Below are positions 27,966 through 36,399 of a stretch of DNA of 64,000 bases, one piece after another; the first letter of the stretch is position 1, and each line of letters opens with the position of its first letter. Both the position numbers and the translations under genes were made by a program. The stretch lies in the NCBI GenBank assembly GCA_903872075.1, contig CAIQJF010000011.1, forward strand, positions 1 through 64,000, given 5' to 3'. Under the pieces are notes generated by a model. The model searched no databases. It saw only the letters and a program-made list of their open reading frames with translations, and was not told the origin of the DNA. Origin of the DNA: an uncultured Caulobacteraceae bacterium. Its GTDB lineage: Bacteria; Pseudomonadota; Alphaproteobacteria; Caulobacterales; Caulobacteraceae.

Positions 27966-29356
27966 GCCAGTGACCCGGTTGGGGCAGCCAGAACGCCACA
28001 GCAGAACGCCAGGAACACCGCCAGGGTCTCGGTGCGGAGCGGATAGTCCGGGACGGAGAAGACGAGGAGAAGCACGACCGACGCGCCGGCGGCGCGCGCC
28101 AAAGCACTTCGCGATCGCCAGGCGCGAAGGTTTGCAAGCACCAGCCACACCAGGAACGCCCCAACCACCGCGAGTCCGGGCCAGCCTGCCTCAAGCCATA
28201 TCTCGAGAAAGTCGTTGTGGGCGTGGTTCAGATACCTTGGACCGACCAAGGTCAGGGGTTCCACCGCCGCGAACACGCGGTCGAAGGCGCCGACCCCCGC
28301 GCCGAGAGGCTCAAATGGCTGTGCCGCGTCCATGACGATGGGCCAGAACTGGCCGCGGTTCAGATCGGATCCCCCTGTGTCGAAGCGCGCCAAGATCGGC
28401 GTCAGCGCGAAGAGGGCGACGGCAGCCACGGCGACGGCCGCCGCAGCGGCCACGGGCAGGGCCTGCCGCCAGCGGTCGGCCTCGCCTCGCCCTCTGCCGC
28501 GCCAGATGACGAGCAGGGCGGCGGCCAGGGCTGGGCCGGCCAGAAGCACGCCGGCCCGCGATCTGACTGCGCTGAGCGCGACGAAAGCCACGGCGATGAA
28601 CAGCGCCCCCAGCCAGCGCCGCCACGACGTCCGGCTTCCATTCCCCCGCTCGGATCGTTTGGGTCGGGGCGGCAGGCCGATCGCCGCAGCGACGGGAGCC
28701 AGACAGACCAGAAACGCTGCTTCGTGATTTCGGTTGGCAAACACGCCCACCAGCGAGTCCACGCTCGCGGTTGCGTAAAGGTAGGCAGGTCCCCCGCCCG
28801 GCTCGACCATCTGGCCGACCCCGAGCATGAGACCCAAGGCCGCGAGGCCAAGCCATAGCCAGCTGAGACGGTGTGTCTGGTCAGCAGAGAGCCGGACGAT
28901 CGCGAGATACATGGCCAACGGTGGCGTGAGGGCGAGTATCGCCCGGAATGTGGCCGCTGGCGCCAGACTCATCGGCAACCACGGTGGCTGTCGCCCGAGA
29001 ACCCGAAGGGCGGTCAATCGCGCCGCCTGGCCAGGCAGGCGTGTCCATATCTCCGGGGGAACGGGCGCCAGCTGGAGCAGCGGAATGCCCACCGCCGCGG
29101 CGATGATCCAAAGATCAAGTTGCCTGCCAGGGCGGTCGTCCGGCAGTCGCCCGCGAACCACGGCTCTCAGGCCCATGGCGAGGAGCGGCACCGCGGTGAG
29201 CTCGACGACCGCCAGACGCAGAGGATTTTCCCGACTGGCCCCGCCCAGCAGCCCGGCCGCCATGGCAAGCGCCGCGGCCAGCAGGAACACGGGATCGACG
29301 GCCCGCGTCCCGGACGCGGCGCCTGGTTCCCTGTCGGCGGATCGGCCTTGGCGCAT
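27962..29356 (-). CDS. O-antigen ligase family membrane protein
   Basis: A 464-residue polytopic protein with about ten to twelve hydrophobic helices. The Wzy/WaaL-type periplasmic loop is recognisable: GVGAFDRVFAAVEP, then YLNHAHNDFLEIWLEAGW, whose HAHNDFLE motif is the ligase/polymerase signature. It joins or polymerises lipid-linked glycans on the periplasmic side. ATG 29356 has GTGAGG close upstream; a TTG further out is less likely. It is the first gene of a four-gene coupled cassette. Confidence 0.85.
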   Translation of the reverse strand: MRQGRSADREPGAASGTRAVDPVFLLAAALAMAAGLLGGASRENPLRLAVVELTAVPLLAMGLRAVVRGRLPDDRPGRQLDLWIIAAAVGIPLLQLAPVPPEIWTRLPGQAARLTALRVLGRQPPWLPMSLAPAATFRAILALTPPLAMYLAIVRLSADQTHRLSWLWLGLAALGLMLGVGQMVEPGGGPAYLYATASVDSLVGVFANRNHEAAFLVCLAPVAAAIGLPPRPKRSERGNGSRTSWRRWLGALFIAVAFVALSAVRSRAGVLLAGPALAAALLVIWRGRGRGEADRWRQALPVAAAAAVAVAAVALFALTPILARFDTGGSDLNRGQFWPIVMDAAQPFEPLGAGVGAFDRVFAAVEPLTLVGPRYLNHAHNDFLEIWLEAGWPGLAVVGAFLVWLVLANLRAWRSRSALARAAGASVVLLLVFSVPDYPLRTETLAVFLAFCCGVLAAPTGSLA

Positions 29357-29420
29357 CGGCCTCACGGACAAAAGGGCCTCTGGCCCGTTATCCGCCGATT
29401 AGCAGGCGTCGCGCGCAGAG

Positions 29421-29449
29421 CCAAACCGGCAGGGGCGCCGCCGGTTTGG
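29421..29449 (-). terminator. GC-rich hairpin after ompW
   Basis: CCAAACCGGC (29421-29430) pairs perfectly with GCCGGTTTGG (29440-29449) around a nine-base loop. It lies 41 bases beyond the OmpW stop and before the ligase cassette start. There is no U-run, so it may be an attenuating or Rho-assisted terminator. Confidence 0.5.
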
Positions 29450-29489
29450 CCCGTCGTCCAGTCAGAAGGTCGCCCGTGGGCGAGCCCGA

Positions 29490-30155
29490 TCAGAAGTGCC
29501 GGCTGACACCCACCGACACCACCCAGGGGTCCAGGCCGACGTGTGAGAACAGAGCGCCGTCGTTGATATTGGCGGTTGTCTTGGTGAACACCTTTTTCGC
29601 GTCGAGGTTCAGCGACCAGGGCCCCACAATGCCAATGTCGGCGCCAGCCTGGAAGGCATAGCCGAACTCGTCCTTCAGCCCGACCTTGAAGCCGTTGTAG
29701 TCAGTCCCGGCGAAGTAGACCATCAGATTGGCGCCGACGCCGACGTAGGGGTTGATGCGGGCTTTGGGGAAGGGGTGGTACTGTAGAGTCACCACCGGCG
29801 GCAGCACCCAGGTGCTGTGAACCCTGGTCGACGCGCCCGTTCCGTCAACCGCGCTGACCGTGTGCCGGGTAAAGCCCGCGATGGCCTCGATCGACAGCTG
29901 GTCGGTGAAGAAATAGGTGAAACCGAGGGTCGGCATGACGCTGTCGCCGACGCGGGCCTTCAGGCCGCTATCGACGCCACCCGCGGTGACAATGGCGTTG
30001 TTAGCATCCGGAACCACGTCGCTGACACGGAGGTCTATCTTGAACGCGCCTTTGCCCAAGGGCTGGTAGCCCTGGGAATCGGCAGCCAAGGCGGGCGCGG
30101 CGGCGAGCAGACCCGCGGCGCTGACGGCGGCGGCGATGGCGATGACGGTCTTCAT
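29490..30155 (-). CDS. OmpW family outer-membrane protein
   Basis: A 221-residue precursor with a signal peptide (1-24, ending PALAADSQ). The mature protein is an eight-strand beta barrel of the OmpW/AlkL type: KGAFKIDLRVSDVVPD near the N-terminus, GLKARVGDSVMPTLGFTYFF, NPYVGVGANLMVYF, and a terminal aromatic residue (SVGVSRHF) for barrel assembly. The family admits small hydrophobic molecules through a lateral opening. AGGGGAC precedes the ATG. A perfect FNR/FixK-type box is centred about 84 bases upstream, so induction by low oxygen is likely, as known for ompW in enterobacteria. Confidence 0.88.
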   Translation of the reverse strand: MKTVIAIAAAVSAAGLLAAAPALAADSQGYQPLGKGAFKIDLRVSDVVPDANNAIVTAGGVDSGLKARVGDSVMPTLGFTYFFTDQLSIEAIAGFTRHTVSAVDGTGASTRVHSTWVLPPVVTLQYHPFPKARINPYVGVGANLMVYFAGTDYNGFKVGLKDEFGYAFQAGADIGIVGPWSLNLDAKKVFTKTTANINDGALFSHVGLDPWVVSVGVSRHF

Positions 30156-30232
30156 GATAGTCCCCTGGGAGGTCCGGCGACGGCCGGTTGAGTTCATGTC
30201 CAGGGGAATGCGCCGACGCCGGACTCCGGGCA

Positions 30233-30246
30233 TTGACGCAAGTCAA
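30233..30246. promoter_or_regulatory. FNR/FixK-type box upstream of ompW
   Basis: TTGACGCAAGTCAA is a perfect TTGAC-N4-GTCAA inverted repeat. Its centre is about 84 bases before the OmpW ATG, which would place a -41.5-type promoter start about 43 bases before that codon. Confidence 0.7.
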
Positions 30247-30318
30247 ACAAGTGTTTGAATTTTGCCACAGTTGGCCGCGTATCTGCCCTTGGGCGAGATG
30301 GTCACCTTAGGGTGGGAG

Positions 30319-33300
30319 TCACACCGCGGGTCGGAATTCCGGGCGTGGCCCCTCGACGTTCGGGCCTTTCGCGCTCGCCGGCTCGAAAAGCAGGGCGAGG
30401 CTTGCCGCGAGGTCGGACTGGCGGAATGGCTTGCGAAGGTGGGGGAACTCGGGCGGGATGGCCTCCGCAAAACCGGTCACAATCAGCACCGGCGCGTCCG
30501 GCCAGATTTTGCGGAAAACGAAGGCGAGGTCCGCGCCGGTCATGCCGGGCATCAGGTGGTCGGTGACCATCAGGTCGATCCGGGGCTCGGCCTCGGCGTG
30601 TCGCAAGGCCTCGCCGGCCGAGCTGGCTTCCAGGACCCGATAGCCAAGTTCCGTGAGCATCACCGCTGTACTTTGCCGGGCCAGGAGTTCGTCGTCCACG
30701 ACCAGGGCCGTCCCCGCTTCCGTGCGGGGTCGAACGGCGACGTCCTGTTGGACGACGTCTTCCGCAGCCGTGGAGCTGACAGGAAGCCAGAGCTGCACCG
30801 TGGTTCCCAGGCCTGGCTGACTGGAGATGTCCAGAGCTCCGCCAAGCTGTGACGCAAGGCCGTGGGCCATCGACAGACCCAGCCCAGTTCCTCGCCCGTG
30901 CCCCTTGGTGGAGAAGAAAGGCTCAATCGCGCGCGCCCTGGTGGCCTCATCCATGCCCACGCCAGTATCGGACACGGCAATGCGGACGTAGGCGCCGGGC
31001 GAGAGTGGTGGACGTACGCCCTGCGCGATGTTTTCCACGGCCGCCGAGATCGTAAGTTCGCCGCCTTCCGGCATGGCGTCTCGGGCGTTCACAGTGAGAT
31101 TCAGGACGGCCATTTCCAGCTGGTTGGCGTCGGCCTGGGCCGGAGGAAGGCCCTCGGGTGTGTCGATCTCCAGGCGGATCTGCGGACCCGATGTGCTGTT
31201 GACGAGATCGGCCATGCCAGCGATGAGCGCCGCCACATTGACCGGGCCAGGTTGGAGCGGCTGGCGCCGGGCGAACGCAAGCAGGCGCTGAACGAGCACC
31301 TTGGCCCGTTCAGCGGACTGCAGGGCCCCGTCGATCAGGCGCTTTTCCCGCTCGCCGCCGAGGCCCCGACGCTGCAGCATATCCAGGCCGCCGATAATCG
31401 GTGTGAGCAAGTTGTTGAAATCGTGCGCCACTCCGCCCGTGAGTTGGCCGATGGCTTCAAGTTTCTGGCTTTGCCGAAGGGCGGCCTCAGCCTGGTGACG
31501 CTCGGTGATGTCGACGGCCTCGAGCACAACACCGACGGTGCCGCCGCGGGAGTCGATCAAGGGTCGCAGGGTGAAGTCGAGCCAGCGCCAGCCCGCTGCC
31601 GGAAGTTTGAGATAGATGTCCTCGCGGCGGACTTCGCCCGCAGCCGCCAAGGCCACGGCGACGCGCACCTCCTCCGGGATGCCCGGGGTGCCGGAGAACC
31701 AGGGTGTCTGCCAGACCTGCCGCCCGACCACGGCGTCTCGTGTCACGCCCGCAGCGGCAAGGGCCGTGTCGTTCACCTCCAGAAGTTTTCCGTCGCGTGA
31801 GACGAGCGCACGGTACTGGTAGCTGGTCTCGAAGAAGTTCCGCAGTCGCGTCTGAGTTTCCTCAAGCGCCTCGGCGGCCTCCTTTTCAGCGGTGATATGA
31901 CGGCCGGTGGCGTAGATCAGGTCGTCCTCAGGCGCGGTCACCCAGGAAATCCAGCGATAGCCTCCATCCCGGTGCCGATAGCGGGTCTCGAAGCCCGGGC
32001 TTTCGGCGCCGGCCGAGTCGGCGAGGGCGGCGCGGGTTGCCGCACGGTCATCCGGATGCACGAAGTCGACAAAGCTCTGCCCCACCACTGTCTCTGGCGT
32101 CCAGCCCAGGATGGCGGTCCAGGCTGGATTCGCGGCCCGGAAGACACCCTCGCGGTCGATGACCAACAGCAAATCCCGCGAGTTGCGCCACAGGCGGCTC
32201 CACTCCGTGGTTCGGGCTTCCACTTCCTTCTCAAGCCAATGGGCCAACTCCCGGAGGTCTTTCTCGGCGCGGTGACGGTCCATGGCGGCGCGTGTCCGTT
32301 CCGTCGATTCCCGGGCGAAGGCCAGGTCTTCGGCCGACCAGGGTCGTGGCGCGACAGCCTGAACGTGTAGCACCCAAAGTGGATCAACCCCGGCCGAAAG
32401 GGGTTTGTAGACAACGGCCGCGCCGTGGGAGGTACGACGGCCGGGATCGAGCGAGCCCGTGATGATCACTGGCTCGCCGCGCTCCAGGTCCGTCTGGTAA
32501 GCCGCGTATGCGGTGAAGGGAATCGTCTCGCCCACGGGCGGCATATCGGGGGAAGACCAACCCTGGTCGACGCGGATCAGTCGAGCCTGGGGGTCGATCA
32601 CGCCGAAAGCCGCCGTTGACGCGCCCAGGGCCTGGCCGATGATCGCCGCGGCCGCGCGCGCCATCTCCGAAATATCCTCAAGATCGCGCAAACGCTCCGC
32701 CAGCTCGACCGTGGCCAACCGGCGCGTCTGCGCCTGCTTGCGTTCGGTGAGGTCGACGGTGGCGCCGTGCACCCGCAACGGTTCACCGGACGGTCCCCGC
32801 GCGACACCGCCTCTGGAGTAGAGCCAGCGTTCGGAACCGTCTTCCCGCCGGATGCGAAACTCCACGTCGAAGAATTGTCCTTTCCGCGCCGCTTCCGCGA
32901 TCGCCGCCCGCAACGGCGCCTGATCCTCGGGCGCAACGAAACGATCCCACGACTCTGCCGTCCAGACCGTCTGTGCGTACGGCAGGCCGAAGAGATCGGC
33001 GGCGATGGGCGACAGTACGAATTCGCGATTGTCCAGGCGCATATACCAGGATCCCGTGCGACCCGCCTCGGCCGCGAAGTGATGGAAAGACTCGTTTTCC
33101 ACCAGGGCCGCCCGTGCGGTGCGCAGTTCGTGAATGTCTGTAACGGTGCCCATCCACTCGACGATGGCGCCGTGATGATCGCGGACGGGCGCCCCGTAGC
33201 CGCCGACCCATCGCCACTCTCCTGACGCGTGACGCAGGCGATAGTCCATGTAAGTGGGCTTGCCTGTCTGCAGGCTCTCGCTCCAGGCGGCGATCGACCC

Positions 33301-34071
33301 GTCCCGGTCGTCCGGGTGGACGGCGTTCAACCATCCCCAGCCGAGATGTTCCTCCGGCGGTTGACCGGTCAGGGCCTCCCACCCGGGCGCGTCGAGGATG
33401 GCGCCATCCAGCCCGGCGCGGAACACAACCGGGCCTGGACAGGTCACCAGCGCGCGGTAACGCGCCTCGTTGGCGCGGAGGTCGGCCTGAACCGCCAGCG
33501 CCTGGTGCGTGCTGGCCGCGAATTTCGCCAGGGTTCCGATCCGCCGAATATCCTCGTTGTCGAACCCGTCCCGACCAGGCGCTTTGAACGTCAGCATCAC
33601 GCCTTCGACCACACCTTCGATGATCACGGGCGCGGCCAACACCTCTCGAGCCGGTGCGGAGAACCCTGATGGCTGGACGCCTTCCGGGCCATTCCAGGCC
33701 CAAATTGCGGGGCCCTGCCGGTTCGCGCTCAGGGTGCAAAGATCGGCGAGATGGTGCGTGGCTGGACTGCCGTGCTCAATGGCGACGCCGATTCCGAACG
33801 CCAGCCTGAACTGTCCTGCGCCCGCCGGGTCTGTTTGGGCAAGAAAGACCGCCGCCGCCTGAGCCCGGCTGGCATTCATCAGCCTGCCGCAGAGTTCATG
33901 ATGGAAGTCGACCGGATCGCCTGCGATCGTTCCGGCGAGGGCGAGGAGAGTCTCGCTCTCGGCGGCATGGTCAGGCACGCGATCCGCGCGGCTCGCTAAG
34001 ACGGCATCGGTCGCTTCGCGCCAAAGGGTACTGTCGGCCGCATGCGCCGGCCGAGAAGCCTCGCCATCCAT
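30319..34071 (-). CDS. Hybrid sensor histidine kinase with PAS/GAF array and receiver
   Basis: A 1250-residue protein with no obvious membrane segments, so probably cytosolic. Order: GAF-like region (about 35-195), PAS/PAC (205-315), PAS/PAC (325-445), GAF-like (455-610), PAS/PAC (640-745), PAS/PAC (750-870), HisKA with His883 in GGVAHDFNNLLTP, HATPase (N box LTVNARDAM, G1 DTGVGM, G2 GTGLGLSM), and a C-terminal receiver with Asp1171 (MVTDHLMPG) and Lys in LRKPFRQSD. Phosphate likely flows from His883 to Asp1171 and on to an unlinked phosphotransfer protein. No PAS heme motif was recognised. Repeated WRWVGG/WRWLDF segments mark PAC ends. Confidence 0.9.
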   Translation of the reverse strand: MDGEASRPAHAADSTLWREATDAVLASRADRVPDHAAESETLLALAGTIAGDPVDFHHELCGRLMNASRAQAAAVFLAQTDPAGAGQFRLAFGIGVAIEHGSPATHHLADLCTLSANRQGPAIWAWNGPEGVQPSGFSAPAREVLAAPVIIEGVVEGVMLTFKAPGRDGFDNEDIRRIGTLAKFAASTHQALAVQADLRANEARYRALVTCPGPVVFRAGLDGAILDAPGWEALTGQPPEEHLGWGWLNAVHPDDRDGSIAAWSESLQTGKPTYMDYRLRHASGEWRWVGGYGAPVRDHHGAIVEWMGTVTDIHELRTARAALVENESFHHFAAEAGRTGSWYMRLDNREFVLSPIAADLFGLPYAQTVWTAESWDRFVAPEDQAPLRAAIAEAARKGQFFDVEFRIRREDGSERWLYSRGGVARGPSGEPLRVHGATVDLTERKQAQTRRLATVELAERLRDLEDISEMARAAAAIIGQALGASTAAFGVIDPQARLIRVDQGWSSPDMPPVGETIPFTAYAAYQTDLERGEPVIITGSLDPGRRTSHGAAVVYKPLSAGVDPLWVLHVQAVAPRPWSAEDLAFARESTERTRAAMDRHRAEKDLRELAHWLEKEVEARTTEWSRLWRNSRDLLLVIDREGVFRAANPAWTAILGWTPETVVGQSFVDFVHPDDRAATRAALADSAGAESPGFETRYRHRDGGYRWISWVTAPEDDLIYATGRHITAEKEAAEALEETQTRLRNFFETSYQYRALVSRDGKLLEVNDTALAAAGVTRDAVVGRQVWQTPWFSGTPGIPEEVRVAVALAAAGEVRREDIYLKLPAAGWRWLDFTLRPLIDSRGGTVGVVLEAVDITERHQAEAALRQSQKLEAIGQLTGGVAHDFNNLLTPIIGGLDMLQRRGLGGEREKRLIDGALQSAERAKVLVQRLLAFARRQPLQPGPVNVAALIAGMADLVNSTSGPQIRLEIDTPEGLPPAQADANQLEMAVLNLTVNARDAMPEGGELTISAAVENIAQGVRPPLSPGAYVRIAVSDTGVGMDEATRARAIEPFFSTKGHGRGTGLGLSMAHGLASQLGGALDISSQPGLGTTVQLWLPVSSTAAEDVVQQDVAVRPRTEAGTALVVDDELLARQSTAVMLTELGYRVLEASSAGEALRHAEAEPRIDLMVTDHLMPGMTGADLAFVFRKIWPDAPVLIVTGFAEAIPPEFPHLRKPFRQSDLAASLALLFEPASAKGPNVEGPRPEFRPAV

Positions 34072-34188
34072 GGGCCTGACCTTATTGCAGCGCCTCGATC
34101 ACGGAAGTCATAGCGGCATGGCCAGTGGAAGGCCACATGCCGACGCAGAGGCAGCGGAACGGTCAAAATGCGCCGCCGGAACGCCCGA

Positions 34189-34323
34189 TCAGCGCAGGTA
34201 CATCGATACCGCTTCGGCCACACTGGCCATGATCGTCAAAAAGACGACCGTGCTGCCTCCGGCGAAGAGCATGTCCAGCATGGACGGGGACGCGGGACGA
34301 ACGGCCGCGACGGGTTTCTTCAT
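34189..34323 (-). CDS. Small predicted membrane protein, 44 residues
   Basis: A short frame begins MKKPVAAVRPASPSM, has a hydrophobic helix at about residues 19-36 (LFAGGSTVVFLTIMASVA), and ends SMYLR. A textbook AGGAGG lies about six bases before the ATG, which is the strongest reason to call it real. The basic N-terminus followed by one helix predicts a single-pass protein with N-in topology. It lies between the hybrid kinase and an acyltransferase gene on the same strand. I do not recognise a family. Confidence 0.6.
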   Translation of the reverse strand: MKKPVAAVRPASPSMLDMLFAGGSTVVFLTIMASVAEAVSMYLR

Positions 34324-34495
34324 CGGACGCCTCCTGAGGTCGTTGACGCCTACCATCGACGCCAGGCGCTCAGCCTACCGACTTTTGAGCGACCTCAATC
34401 GCCTGGCGCCAATTGAGGGGTGGTGCGAGGGCAGGCGCCGCCAGATTGGGCGCCCGGCGGGGAATTTGCGACTCTTTGGGGCAAATTGCGCCGCC

Positions 34496-35512
34496 CTATC
34501 GGCCGGACCTGCGCAACCAAGTCTGAACCGGCGCGTCGTAGACACGCTCGAACAGCGTCGCGAGCAGTACGGTAGCCGGAGCGGCGATCAGCCAACCGAT
34601 CAGGGCCTGATCGTCGGACAAGGTCCGCAGCCCCGCCTCGAACAGGCGCAGGATGGGCGCGTGAATGGCGTAGAGAGGGTAGGAGAGGGCTCCCAGCCAG
34701 ACCGCGATAGGGCTCGCCCAGGCCGAAACCTCGCAGCTCACGGCCAGGACGACGAGCGCCGGCAGGATGATGAGGACGATCACGAGATCGGTCCAGGCAT
34801 AGAGCCCCTGTTCAGGAAACGGCCGAACCAGGCAAAGCGCCAGGCCGGCCATCACGGCGACGTAGGGCGTGGCCGGCGGGCGAAAGCCGGCCGCGCAGGC
34901 GCGGAAGATCAGCACGCCAGCGCCAAATCCGAAAATGGCCCGCGGCGGTCCGCCCCACAGGTTCTGCCGCGCCCAGCCGGCGTCCAGGCCGCCGAAGTGC
35001 AGGCTGGCGGCCACGAGCACCGCGGCGGCCAGGATCGTGATGACGATCAGGCGCCGGGTTGTCAGCCACGGCAGGGCGGCGGCGTGCAGCGCATTGACGA
35101 GCAGTTCCTCGAACAGCGACCACTGGGGGCCGTCGAGCGGAAAGAGTTCGCCGCCGTGCAGCGCCGGGCCGATCAAGACCGGCAGCAATAGAAATTCCAC
35201 GAGCATGATCGGCTGGAACGCGTCTCCGGCCACCAGGAGGGCGACGACGCCAAGCGCCAGACCGCCAAGGATCGCGGGGTAGAGCCGCTTCAGCCTGATG
35301 AGCATGTAGCTTCCCCAACCAAGCCCGGCTTTCAGCCGTGGCTCATAGGCCTGGCCGATCACGAATCCGCTCAGCATGAAGAAGAAGTCCACCGCCACCC
35401 CGGCATGCTGAAGGTGAAGGGAATAGCCGCTGAGATTCTCGAAATGGCTGCCAACGACAGCCAGGGCCGCGACCCCTCTGAGGCCATCCAGGGACGGGAG
35501 ACGCGTTTTCAC
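34496..35512 (-). CDS. Acyltransferase 3 family membrane protein
   Basis: A 338-residue protein with about ten membrane helices. The N-terminal LPSLDGLRGVAALAVVGSHF has the RGxAALxVxxxH form of acyltransferase-3 (OafA-like) enzymes, with the essential histidine, followed by GVAVDFFFMLSGFVIG. Such enzymes O-acetylate or otherwise acylate extracytoplasmic glycans. It may modify products of the nearby polysaccharide cassette, but the genes are not contiguous. The start is GTG at 35512 with a poor SD. It is divergent from a thioesterase gene. Confidence 0.83.
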   Translation of the reverse strand: MKTRLPSLDGLRGVAALAVVGSHFENLSGYSLHLQHAGVAVDFFFMLSGFVIGQAYEPRLKAGLGWGSYMLIRLKRLYPAILGGLALGVVALLVAGDAFQPIMLVEFLLLPVLIGPALHGGELFPLDGPQWSLFEELLVNALHAAALPWLTTRRLIVITILAAAVLVAASLHFGGLDAGWARQNLWGGPPRAIFGFGAGVLIFRACAAGFRPPATPYVAVMAGLALCLVRPFPEQGLYAWTDLVIVLIILPALVVLAVSCEVSAWASPIAVWLGALSYPLYAIHAPILRLFEAGLRTLSDDQALIGWLIAAPATVLLATLFERVYDAPVQTWLRRSGR

Positions 35513-35604
35513 AGGGATGTCACTAAGGGAGTTCGCCTTTGCTCACAGCCCTGAAAGCCTTGGTCGTTTGCCGAAACGGCCGAATCCGGCATTGTCCGGC
35601 CCGC

Positions 35605-36387
35605 ATGACCAACGAACCTTTCTTCCGCCCCGACGGCGACCGCTTCATCCCCAATCTGATCAGCCGGGGCCCATGGAGTCCCAACAACCTGCATGGCCGG
35701 GTGGTGATCGGGTTGCTGGGCGCCGAGATCGAGCGCCGCCATGGCGGCCCCGACTACATGCCCGCCCGCCTGACCGTGGACATGTACCGCATGCCCGATC
35801 TCTCGCCCGTCGACGTGGTGACCCGGGTCGTGCGCGACGGCAAACGCATCAAGGTGATCGACGCGGAGTTTTTCAGCGGCGGCGTGTCCATGGCCCGCGC
35901 CACGTGCCAGCTTCTGCTTCGCACCCAGAACGCCGACGGCAAGGTTTGGTCGCCGCCGTCCTGGGGGGCGCCGCTCCCGGCCGAACTGCCGGCGCCGGAC
36001 GATCCCCGCAGCAGCCTCGGTGGCATGTGGACCATCCGGCCGATCAGCGGCGCCATGGGGACCGGTGGACCGCGCCGCCTGTGGATGAGCGAGGTGCGTG
36101 AACTGGTTGGGGGCGTGCCACTGACGCCGTTCGTCCGCGTCGCCGTCGGCTGCGACTTCGCCAGTCCCTTCGCCAACGCCGGGGACCAGGGGCTCGCCTA
36201 TATCAACAGCGACGTGACGCTCTATCTGCACCGGCTGCCGGTCACCCCATGGGTCGGCTATGAGGTGGTCAACCATGGCGCCACCGACGGCGTCGCCATC
36301 GGCGAGTGCTTCGTCCATGACGAGCAGGGACCGATCGGTTCATCGACGGTCACGGCCCTGGCCCAGGCGCGCGGGATGAAGAGTTAG
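35605..36387 (+). CDS. Acyl-CoA thioesterase-like protein (double hotdog)
   Basis: A 260-residue protein with hotdog-type features: GPWSPNNLHGRVVIGLLGAE (first helix), RLTVDMYRMPDLSPVDVVT (strand), and a second half beginning near TPFVRVAVGCDFASPF. It resembles the thioesterase-like superfamily and is distantly like the 8180-9001 protein. It likely hydrolyses or binds an acyl-CoA. ATG 35605 is preferred over a TTG 66 bases upstream because family similarity starts there. It is tail to tail with the acyl-CoA dehydrogenase gene, with 12 bases between. Confidence 0.72.
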   Translation: MTNEPFFRPDGDRFIPNLISRGPWSPNNLHGRVVIGLLGAEIERRHGGPDYMPARLTVDMYRMPDLSPVDVVTRVVRDGKRIKVIDAEFFSGGVSMARATCQLLLRTQNADGKVWSPPSWGAPLPAELPAPDDPRSSLGGMWTIRPISGAMGTGGPRRLWMSEVRELVGGVPLTPFVRVAVGCDFASPFANAGDQGLAYINSDVTLYLHRLPVTPWVGYEVVNHGATDGVAIGECFVHDEQGPIGSSTVTALAQARGMKS

Positions 36388-36399
36388 AGCCTCCGCGGT

